Positions 16,033-22,382 of a stretch of DNA of 22,382 bases are shown piece after piece. The translations under genes and the position numbers were made by a program. Source of the stretch: an uncultured Anaerococcus sp. (lineage in GTDB: Bacteria; Bacillota; Clostridia; Tissierellales; Peptoniphilaceae); the NCBI RefSeq assembly GCF_943908415.1, contig NZ_CALTSY010000031.1, positions 1-22,382 of the forward strand. The letters run 5' to 3'. Under the pieces are notes generated by a model. It was not told where the DNA came from and ran no database searches. It saw nothing but the letters and a program-made list of their open reading frames with translations. Within the stretch, counting starts at the first letter, position 1. Every line of letters begins with the position of its first letter.

Positions 16033-16232
16033 ATAACAAAGCATATGGTATTTAATATAGTCTATGATTTAATTATAAAAATAAGAACTTTATAGCTGTA
16101 TAGCAGGTTATAAAAATAAGAAAAAACATAATAATAACTTTAATCTATTAAAATTTTAACAATTTTTATGAAAAGGTTATTATTTTTTGAGATAAATAAT
16201 CAAAAATATTTTGTTTTTTATTTATTATTTGA
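16033..16232. repeat. Repeat-rich A+T spacer upstream of oppA
   Basis: No gene is visible in this spacer. It holds a 15-base direct repeat, TTATAAAAATAAGAA, at 16073-16087 and 16108-16122 (35-base period). It also holds a 9-bp inverted repeat, AATAATAAC (16130-16138) with GTTATTATT (16176-16184), enclosing a perfect 12-base palindrome TTAAAATTTTAA (16148-16159). Base composition here is extreme, so some of this may be chance; regulator binding sites are possible. Confidence 0.4.
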
Positions 16233-16243
16233 TATAATCAAAT
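16211..16243 (+). promoter_or_regulatory. opp operon promoter with a palindrome over the -10
   Basis: TTGTTT (16211-16216), 16-base spacer and perfect TATAAT (16233-16238) preceded by TG at 16230-16231 (extended -10). The arms ATTTGAT (16227-16233) and ATCAAAT (16237-16243), three bases apart, straddle the -10, so a bound protein there would block RNA polymerase. RNA would start near 16245, about 55 bases before oppA. Confidence 0.6.
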
Positions 16244-16299
16244 TAAGATAAAGAAAAATCTTTATAATACTTATTAATTTAGGAGGATTAGTAAATAAA

Positions 16300-17976
16300 A
16301 TGAAAAGGTTTACAAAAGTTATGCCACTAGTTTTAGCTCTAATTTTCACAGCTTGTGGAAATGATAATGCTAATAATGAAGGCAAAGATTCGACAGGGTC
16401 AAATAAGGCTCAAACAGAACAGGCTTCAAGCGGAGAAACTACTTACAACTCCTTCCTTGCAGCAGATCCTACAACTATAGATGCTCAAAAAGGAGACGAT
16501 GTAAATGGCAATAGCATTGTTAATAACGTCTATGAACCACTTTTAAGATTTGTTCAAGATGGAGAAGATTTAAAGCTAGAAGAGGCTGGGGCAGAAAGTT
16601 ATGAAATTTCGGAAGACGGAATGACCTACACCTTTAAGATCAGGCCAGATATGAAATGGGAAGACGGAGAGCCCCTTACTGCTAAAAACTATGAATATGG
16701 AATCAAAAGATCAGTAAATCCAGAAACTGCAGCAGGAATGGGTTTTTTGCTAGCTGATATCGAAAACTTCGATGAAGTTAACTCTGGAGAAAAATCATTG
16801 GATGAGCTTGGAGTAAAAGCCATTGATGATAATACTTTAGAAATCAAGCTATCTCATCCAGCTACATACTTTACATCTATTATTCCTGTAAGAGTGTGTT
16901 TCCCTCAAAGAGAAGATATAATCGAAGCTCAAGGCGATGCCTTTGGTTCAGATGCTGGAACAATAATTGGCTGTGGTCCTTTTAAACTTACAGAATGGAC
17001 TCATAATTCACAATTAGTAATGGAAAAGAATCCGGACTATTGGGATGCTGATAAGGTAAAACTTGAAAAAATAAATTTAAGAGTATTAACTGATATTAAT
17101 GCAAGAATGAATGCTTTCCAGGCTAAAGAGATCAACTCAATACAAACAAATCTACCAGAATGGACATCAGTATTTGATAAAATGGAAGGTGTAAATACGG
17201 CAGATATAAATATGGTGTCTGAAGACTATATACTTCCAAACCATAAGGATGAGTTATTTGCAAATGAAAAAGTGAGAAAAGCTTTCAATATTGCTATAGA
17301 TAGAGAAGGCTTAAACAAAACAGCTTTAGGAGGCCAATCTACACCGGCATATTTCTGGGTACCTGATTCTATTTCACTAAATGAAACAAACTTTAGAGAA
17401 AAGGCAGGCTTACCATTAAAAGATATCATCGATGAAAGTTCTGATCCGAAAGATTTACTAGAAGAAGGCTTAGAAGAAATTGGGAAAGGCCAAAAACCAG
17501 AAGACTTAGAGATAAGTTTGATTATGACTAATGATCCATTCCTTAAAAAATCAGGAGAATATATACAAGAAAACTTACAACAAAAATTAGGCGTAAAAGT
17601 TAATTTAGAATTACTAGAATGGCCTATACTTTCTGGACGAGTAAACAAGGGTGATTACCAACTAGCTTATCTAGCATGGTTTGCGGATTATAATAACCCA
17701 TCAGCAATGCTATCACTATTTACATCAGATGCTACAGCAATAGAAACTGGCTGGACATCAGAAGAATATGACAATCTTATAAAAGAAGCATCTAAAGAAA
17801 CTGATGATGCTAAGGCGATTGAATTTTATAAAGAAGCTGAGCAAATGCTTATGGATGAGTCAGTAGTTTATCCAATAATAACAGGTAAAACTACTCTTTA
17901 TTATCAAGATAAGGTAGAAAATATTAATACAAATCCATTCTCAACATCAGGATACAAATATACAAGTATTAAGTAG
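16300..17976 (+). CDS. oppA: Oligopeptide ABC transporter substrate-binding lipoprotein
   Basis: 558 aa. A short signal peptide with basic start MKRFTK, hydrophobic core and FTAC makes C19 the lipidated cysteine; phenylalanine at -3 is less usual than leucine but acceptable. An Asn/Gly/Ser/Glu-rich linker follows to about residue 45. The rest is a family 5 extracellular solute-binding domain: NSFLAADPTTIDAQKG near the start, a KWEDGEPLTAKNYEYGIKR segment, ELTHN-type lobe-crossing strands and a WFADYNNP motif near the C-terminal lobe. It captures peptides outside the membrane and delivers them to the OppB/OppC pore. AGGAGG at 16281-16286 is 13 bases from the ATG, longer than usual, which may limit translation. 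A long structured spacer separates it from oppB. Specificity (oligopeptide versus dipeptide) is inferred. Confidence 0.93.
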   Translation: MKRFTKVMPLVLALIFTACGNDNANNEGKDSTGSNKAQTEQASSGETTYNSFLAADPTTIDAQKGDDVNGNSIVNNVYEPLLRFVQDGEDLKLEEAGAESYEISEDGMTYTFKIRPDMKWEDGEPLTAKNYEYGIKRSVNPETAAGMGFLLADIENFDEVNSGEKSLDELGVKAIDDNTLEIKLSHPATYFTSIIPVRVCFPQREDIIEAQGDAFGSDAGTIIGCGPFKLTEWTHNSQLVMEKNPDYWDADKVKLEKINLRVLTDINARMNAFQAKEINSIQTNLPEWTSVFDKMEGVNTADINMVSEDYILPNHKDELFANEKVRKAFNIAIDREGLNKTALGGQSTPAYFWVPDSISLNETNFREKAGLPLKDIIDESSDPKDLLEEGLEEIGKGQKPEDLEISLIMTNDPFLKKSGEYIQENLQQKLGVKVNLELLEWPILSGRVNKGDYQLAYLAWFADYNNPSAMLSLFTSDATAIETGWTSEEYDNLIKEASKETDDAKAIEFYKEAEQMLMDESVVYPIITGKTTLYYQDKVENINTNPFSTSGYKYTSIK

Positions 17977-18004
17977 TAGATAGAAAAATTTAATTAAATG
18001 AGTC

Positions 18005-18160
18005 GCTGCTGTAAATCGTAGGGTAAATTGTTTCTATAATTAGTTGACTTAAATATACTGTAATGTAGTTATTTAGTTCTTATATTTTATAATAAGTTCT
18101 ATAGTTTCAGCTTATTTAAGTATCTAAATATAATAAAACATTTACTTATTTTGCAGCAGC
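18005..18160. repeat. Large nested inverted-repeat element between oppA and oppB
   Basis: Three nested paired segments cover almost the whole spacer. GCTGCTGTAAA (18005-18015) pairs with TTTGCAGCAGC (18150-18160), one wobble. GTAAAT-T-GTTT (18023-18033, one bulge) pairs with AAACATTTAC (18136-18145). ACTTAAATA (18047-18055) pairs with TATTTAAGT (18113-18121). The interior has a smaller CTTAT/ATAAG hairpin (18079-18083, 18092-18096). As RNA it would form one long imperfect hairpin of about 156 nt, 11 bases before the oppB ribosome site. There is no T run, so it is not an ordinary terminator. It could be an mRNA stabiliser or processing site for oppA, or a small non-coding mobile element. Confidence 0.6.
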
Positions 18161-18181
18161 TTCTAAATTTTAGGAGATAAA

Positions 18182-19108
18182 ATGCTTAAGTACATATTAA
18201 AAAGGCTATTATATATGATTTTAACATTATTTATAATAACTACAGCAACATTTTACCTAATGCATAGTATACAAGGGGATCCTCTTTCAGCAGCAGGTAA
18301 AACATTGCCAGCCCAAACAGTAGAAAATTATAGAGTCAGATACGGACTTGATAAATCAACTTCAGAACAATATAAGATATTTTTAAAAAATGCCGCTCAC
18401 GGTGACTTAGGATCAAGTTATAAGTATGCGGGTAGATCAGTAAGTAAGACCATTAAAGAAACAGCACCTATCTCAGGAAAAGTAGGTGGGCAAGCTATGA
18501 TAGTAGGAATTATCATAGGTATAACATTTGGTATTATAGCAGCATTAAATAGAAATAGATGGCCCGACTCAATTATTAAAGTTATAGCAATCATTGGAGT
18601 TACTGTGCCAGTATTTGTTTTAGGTTCACTCTTACAGTATTGGATGGGAGTAAAGAAAGGATGGTTCCCTACATCTGGTTGGACAGGAGAATTTAAATAT
18701 TCTGTAATACCTACTATTGTCCTATCCTTTGGGTCTATTGCCACATATTCTAGATATATGAGAAGTAATGTACTTGAAGTCTTAAATCAAGATTATATTC
18801 TTACAGCTCAAGCTAAGGGAGTTTCAAGATTTAATATTATAACTAAGCATGTACTTAGAAATGCAATGCTACCTATAATAACTATAATAGGTCCTCAAGT
18901 AGCAGCAATCTTCACCGGTTCATTTATAATAGAATCTATGTTTTCTATACCGGGACTTGGATATTACTTTGTTAATTCAATAACATCTAGAGATTATCCG
19001 TTTATCATAGGTACTACTATATTCTATGCTGCTTTATTTTTAGTGGTCCAACTACTGGTGGATATTATATATGGATTAGTAGATCCAAGAATTAAATTAA
19101 GTGATTAG
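18182..19108 (+). CDS. oppB: Oligopeptide ABC transporter permease, OppB type
   Basis: 308 aa, one half of the membrane pore of the peptide importer. It starts with the family N-terminus (MLKYILKRLLYMILTLF). It has about six membrane helices, near 9-27, 102-122, 132-153, 172-190, 230-250 and 274-297, and a large external loop between the first two. The cytoplasmic EAA coupling loop, YILTAQAKGVSRFNI (205-219), docks on the ATPases. AGGAG lies 5 bases before the ATG. The stop codon TAG is part of the oppC ribosome site, so the pair is tightly coupled. The intact length matches the family. Confidence 0.96.
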   Translation: MLKYILKRLLYMILTLFIITTATFYLMHSIQGDPLSAAGKTLPAQTVENYRVRYGLDKSTSEQYKIFLKNAAHGDLGSSYKYAGRSVSKTIKETAPISGKVGGQAMIVGIIIGITFGIIAALNRNRWPDSIIKVIAIIGVTVPVFVLGSLLQYWMGVKKGWFPTSGWTGEFKYSVIPTIVLSFGSIATYSRYMRSNVLEVLNQDYILTAQAKGVSRFNIITKHVLRNAMLPIITIIGPQVAAIFTGSFIIESMFSIPGLGYYFVNSITSRDYPFIIGTTIFYAALFLVVQLLVDIIYGLVDPRIKLSD

Positions 19109-19116
19109 GAGAGAAT

Positions 19117-20034
19117 ATGCAAAGTATTGATAAATCATTATTTAATAAAATATCGGAAGAAGAAAAGTCTTCTGAATTTATTGCAAGGCCTGTAGTTACA
19201 TATTGGTCAGATGCATGGAGAAGATTTAAGAAAAATAAATTAGCACTTATATCTCTTATAATACTTATAATATTAACGATTATGGTAATTATAGGTCCTT
19301 CACTTACTCCATATAATTTCAATGAGATAGTAGGTGATCCTAATCAAAAACCCAATAGAGAATTTTGGTTTGGAACAGATGACTTAGGTCGTGATATATT
19401 CACAAGATTATGGAGAGGCGGAAGAATTTCTATAGTAATAGGTATAGCTGGTGCTTTGATTTCTACAATAATTGGAAGCATTTATGGAGCTATATCAGCA
19501 TATTTTGGAGGCAAGGTGGACACTGTAATGATGAGGATTGTAGAAATATTAATATCTATACCTTATCTACTCATAGTTATAATATTAAGACTTGCCTTAA
19601 ATTCTTCAGGTATAGGAACTTTAATACTTGCTATGACTATTACTGGATGGTGTGGGCTAGCAAGACTTGTTCGAGGACAAATCTTATCCCTTAAGGAAAA
19701 TGACTATATTAAAGCTGCTCAAGTACTTGGTGTAAGTAATAAAAATATAGTTTTAAGACATTTGTTGCCAAATACTTTAAATGTAATATTGGTATCAATA
19801 TCATTTGATGTACCAGGATATATATTCTCAGAAGCTTTTCTAAGTTATCTATCACTAGGTGTTCAACCACCTGAAACTTCATGGGGAGCTATGGTATCTG
19901 CTGCACAAAGCTATTTCCAATTTTATCCATATCAATTACTGTTCCCAGCACTAATGATAGCTCTAACAATGCTCTCATTTACATTACTAGGTGATGGACT
20001 TAGAGATGCTCTTGACCCGAATCTTAGAAGGTAG
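19117..20034 (+). CDS. oppC: Oligopeptide ABC transporter permease, OppC type
   Basis: 305 aa, the partner permease of OppB. The N-terminal OppC-specific segment (about 25-65) holds a basic patch RRFKKNK and the first helix at about 41-60. The FGTDDLGRD motif at 85-93 precedes the transport domain with about five more helices. The EAA coupling loop is YIKAAQVLGVSNKNIVLRH (197-215), ending HLLPN. AGGAG overlapping the oppB stop lies just before the ATG. oppD begins 5 bases after the stop. Confidence 0.96.
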   Translation: MQSIDKSLFNKISEEEKSSEFIARPVVTYWSDAWRRFKKNKLALISLIILIILTIMVIIGPSLTPYNFNEIVGDPNQKPNREFWFGTDDLGRDIFTRLWRGGRISIVIGIAGALISTIIGSIYGAISAYFGGKVDTVMMRIVEILISIPYLLIVIILRLALNSSGIGTLILAMTITGWCGLARLVRGQILSLKENDYIKAAQVLGVSNKNIVLRHLLPNTLNVILVSISFDVPGYIFSEAFLSYLSLGVQPPETSWGAMVSAAQSYFQFYPYQLLFPALMIALTMLSFTLLGDGLRDALDPNLRR

Positions 20035-20039
20035 TTATT

Positions 20040-21182
20040 ATGAAAGAAATAAAAAGATATGAATCTGCTAGCCATGATAATAAAAATACTTTAAATAAAG
20101 CAGAATATAAAGAAAATAAAATTAAAGAAGCTGAAAGTCCTGTTGATAAAATTACCCACTATAACAGTTTATCCTATGAAAATAGAGATAAAGTTATTGA
20201 GGTAAAGAATTTGAATTTACATTTTGATACTTATGCTGGGGAAGTAAAGGCTATAAGAGGAGTAAGTTTTGATATATATGATGGAGAAGTTTTGGCTCTA
20301 GTTGGTGAATCTGGTTGTGGTAAAACTGTAGTAAGTAAATCTATTTTACAAATTTTACCTAATAACGCGATTATTCAAAAAGACTCGGAGATTACATATA
20401 TGGGTAAAGATGTACTCAGTATGAACAAAAAGGCTCTCAAAGATTATAAGGGATCAGAAGTATCAATGATTTTTCAAGATCCCATGACATCCTTAAACCC
20501 TACAACAAAAGTTGGTAAGCAAATTACAGAATCACTATCGATTCACACTAAAATGAGCAAGGATGAAGCTAAAAAAGAAGCCATTAAATTACTTGAAACA
20601 GTAAATATTCCTAATGCTCAAAAGAGGTTTAACCAATATCCCTTTGAATTATCTGGAGGTATGCGTCAAAGAGTTATGATAGCTATTGCCCTAGCATGTA
20701 ATCCAAATGTAATTCTAGCAGATGAGCCTACTACAGCTCTTGATGTTACAATTCAAGCTCAAATTATTGATTTATTAAGGAAATTGAAAAGTGAGCAGAA
20801 CACTTCAATTGTATTAGTTACTCATGATCTTGGAGTAGTAGCAGATTTTGCTGACAGAATACAGATTATGTATGCAGGTGAAATAATGGAAACAGGAACT
20901 GTTAGAGAAATATTCTTTGATGCTAAGCATCCTTATACCTGGGCTTTATTAAGGTCAGTTCCAAAGATGAATTCTACTAAGGATGAACAGCTTTACTCAC
21001 TTAAGGGAACACCTCCAGATTTGATACAGGATATTAAAGGTTGTCCTTTTGTAGATAGATGTGATTATGCTATGCAAATTTGCAAGCAAGAAAAACCAGA
21101 TTTTTATGAATTCTCGCAATTTCACAAGTGCAAATGTTGGCTAAATCATGAATATGCACCAAAAGTAGAAAAACCTATATAG
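20040..21182 (+). CDS. oppD: Oligopeptide ABC transporter ATP-binding protein, OppD type
   Basis: 380 aa. Motifs in order: Walker A GESGCGKT (89-96), Q-loop Q146, signature LSGGM (204-208), Walker B ILADE (225-229), switch H262. All are intact, so it should bind and hydrolyse ATP on the inner face of OppB/OppC. The C-terminal oligopeptide extension has C335-x5-C341-x6-C348 then C364-x-C366, the cysteine pattern that binds a [4Fe-4S] cluster in some DppD/OppD proteins. Unusual is a charged, Lys/Glu/Asn-rich extension of about 50 residues before the ABC domain. The start is weakly supported (AAGG only), but no later ATG has a better ribosome site, so I keep it. Confidence 0.95.
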   Translation: MKEIKRYESASHDNKNTLNKAEYKENKIKEAESPVDKITHYNSLSYENRDKVIEVKNLNLHFDTYAGEVKAIRGVSFDIYDGEVLALVGESGCGKTVVSKSILQILPNNAIIQKDSEITYMGKDVLSMNKKALKDYKGSEVSMIFQDPMTSLNPTTKVGKQITESLSIHTKMSKDEAKKEAIKLLETVNIPNAQKRFNQYPFELSGGMRQRVMIAIALACNPNVILADEPTTALDVTIQAQIIDLLRKLKSEQNTSIVLVTHDLGVVADFADRIQIMYAGEIMETGTVREIFFDAKHPYTWALLRSVPKMNSTKDEQLYSLKGTPPDLIQDIKGCPFVDRCDYAMQICKQEKPDFYEFSQFHKCKCWLNHEYAPKVEKPI

Positions 21183-21190
21183 GAGTTTTT

Positions 21191-22321
21191 ATGCAAAATT
21201 TAGAAAATAAAAAAGTACTTGTAGAGGTTAGAGATGTAGACAAGTTTTTTAAGGTAGGGAAAAATCAAAACCTTAGAGCTTGTGAAAATATAAGTATAGA
21301 TATATTAGAGGGTGAAACTCTAGGTTTAGTAGGAGAATCAGGTTGCGGCAAGACAACTTTTGGTAGAACCCTTATAAAACTATATGAACCTACAAACGGT
21401 ACTATAAAATATAAAAATAATGATATAACCAAGCTTGATAAAACTAAACTTAAGGAATTTAGGAAAGAAGTGCAGATGATATTTCAAGATCCTTATGCTT
21501 CCCTAGATCCTAGGATGACTATTGGAGATATAATATCTGAAGGTATACGTGTTCACTTTAAGAACATGAAAGAAAAAGAAATTCAAGAGAAAGTTTCTGA
21601 ACTTTTAAAGACTGTAGGCTTAAATGCAGAACACGGAGCAAGATTTCCTCATGAATTATCAGGCGGGCAAAGACAAAGAATTGGGATAGCAAGAGCACTT
21701 GCAGTAGAACCTGAATTTATTATTTGCGATGAGCCTATTTCGGCTTTAGATGTAAGTATACAAGCGCAAATTGTAAACTTACTTATAGACTTACAAAAGA
21801 CTAAGAACTTAACATATTTATTTATATCTCATGATTTATCTATGGTATCACACATTTCAGATAGGGTAGGAGTTATGTATCTGGGTTCTTTAGTTGAAGT
21901 TGCCAAATCAGAAAAAATTTATTCTAATGCTCTGCATCCATACACTCAAGCTTTAATATCTGCAATACCTATACCGGATCCAGATGTAAGTACCGCAGGA
22001 TATGAAAAATTAAAAGGTGAGATACCTTCACCAATCAATGCACCTATAGGATGTAAGTTTAGTACCCGTTGTAAATTTGCTATGGATATATGCAAGACAA
22101 GTAGACCAGAACTTATAGAACTAGAAGAAAATCACTTCTGTGCCTGCCACTTATATAATGAAGGTTTGGAAAAAGGCTTAGAAAAGATTGAAAGATATAA
22201 GAAAGAGTTTGAATTTAAGGATGAGACCAACACGATATATGAAGATATTAATATATCGGCAGAAGATATTTTAGAAAATAAAAAAGAAGAATCCAATGCT
22301 GAAGTTCCGCCGTTTGCATAG
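21191..22321 (+). CDS. oppF: Oligopeptide ABC transporter ATP-binding protein, OppF type
   Basis: 376 aa. Walker A GESGCGKT (48-55), Q-loop Q99, signature LSGGQ (156-160), Walker B FIICDE (176-181) and switch H214 are all present. It pairs with OppD to drive peptide import. A second cysteine set, C288-x5-C294-x6-C301 then C317-x-C319, mirrors that of OppD. After the cysteines comes a 55-residue charged tail (KGLEKIERYKKEFEF and onward) ending EVPPFA, longer than in most OppF proteins. AGGAG lies 5 bases before the ATG. The stop is followed after 6 bases by an insertion-sequence end, and no terminator is seen. Confidence 0.96.
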   Translation: MQNLENKKVLVEVRDVDKFFKVGKNQNLRACENISIDILEGETLGLVGESGCGKTTFGRTLIKLYEPTNGTIKYKNNDITKLDKTKLKEFRKEVQMIFQDPYASLDPRMTIGDIISEGIRVHFKNMKEKEIQEKVSELLKTVGLNAEHGARFPHELSGGQRQRIGIARALAVEPEFIICDEPISALDVSIQAQIVNLLIDLQKTKNLTYLFISHDLSMVSHISDRVGVMYLGSLVEVAKSEKIYSNALHPYTQALISAIPIPDPDVSTAGYEKLKGEIPSPINAPIGCKFSTRCKFAMDICKTSRPELIELEENHFCACHLYNEGLEKGLEKIERYKKEFEFKDETNTIYEDINISAEDILENKKEESNAEVPPFA

Positions 22322-22327
22322 AAATTT

Positions 22328-22382
22328 AAGGGGCTGTTGCAAAAGTCCCAACATAGAAAAAAGACGAGGAAACTTAAAATCC
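22328..22382 (+). mobile_element. Insertion-sequence end (terminal fragment), right window edge
   Basis: The tip AAGGGGCTGTTGCAAAAG begins at 22328, and 22328-22374 is the reverse complement of 48-1 with one base missing in the homopolymer. The element body extends right, off the window; 22375-22382 is additional interior sequence. No open frame of useful length is included. Confidence 0.75.

Noticed and set aside
16228..16242. FNR/CRP-type box at the oppA promoter (TTGAT...ATCAA)
   Set aside because: The arms are separated by three bases, not the four of the FNR consensus, and the site coincides with the -10, so it is reported only as a palindrome.
18001..18181. Riboswitch in the oppA-oppB spacer
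   Set aside because: The structure is one long nested hairpin without a recognisable ligand-binding core or terminator switch.
19410..19694. 94-codon plus-strand frame inside oppC
   Set aside because: It lies out of frame within a conserved permease and its translation is Tyr/Cys/Trp-rich without a family pattern.
1..22382. Composite transposon formed by the flanking insertion-sequence ends
   Set aside because: The interior holds rpoB, rpoC and other single-copy housekeeping genes with matching base composition. Such a block is chromosomal backbone, not cargo.

Overview
The window is A+T-rich DNA with low-GC Gram-positive gene style: strong AGGAG ribosome sites, a class III fructose-1,6-bisphosphatase, a Firmicute-type RNA polymerase and a lipoprotein-based Opp importer. 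A peptide- and amino-acid-using anaerobic coccus of the Tissierellia (Anaerococcus or Peptoniphilus type) fits best. That placement rests on gene content and codon style and was not tested.

Layout: (1) 1-48 is one end of an insertion sequence whose body lies off the left edge. (2) 111-2149, plus strand: a membrane-anchored phospholipase D/cardiolipin synthase-like enzyme, then a cyclophilin-type prolyl isomerase, closed by a bidirectional terminator at 2171-2209. (3) 5425 down to 2208, minus strand: a four-helix membrane protein with an acidic tail, class III FBPase, and two tandem small membrane zinc-ribbon genes. One of the two is frameshifted and the other has an apparent ATT start. (4) 5558-6064: a small nitroreductase, divergent from region 3. 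(5) 6104-13618: rpoB-rpoC with their own consensus promoter, a palindrome over that promoter, a leader with terminator-like and alternative hairpins, and a strong terminator. No ribosomal protein genes flank them. (6) 13780-15970: an OPT-family peptide transporter overlapping a stand-alone PqqD-like gene, with a terminator. (7) 16300-22321: a complete oligopeptide ABC importer, oppA-oppB-oppC-oppD-oppF. A roughly 156-nt nested inverted-repeat element lies between oppA and oppB. (8) 22328-22382: the same insertion-sequence end in inverted orientation, 6 bases after the oppF stop.

Functionally the window joins housekeeping (transcription, gluconeogenesis, protein folding) with two separate peptide uptake routes, the proton-coupled OPT type and the ATP-driven Opp type. 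No defence system, phage, CRISPR array, rRNA or tRNA was seen. The least explained items are the OPT-PqqD pair, the oppA-oppB structured spacer, the rpoBC leader, and the twin zinc-ribbon genes behind fbp. The inverted insertion-sequence ends suggest that this is a stretch between two repeat copies, or a draft contig broken at repeats, rather than a composite transposon.
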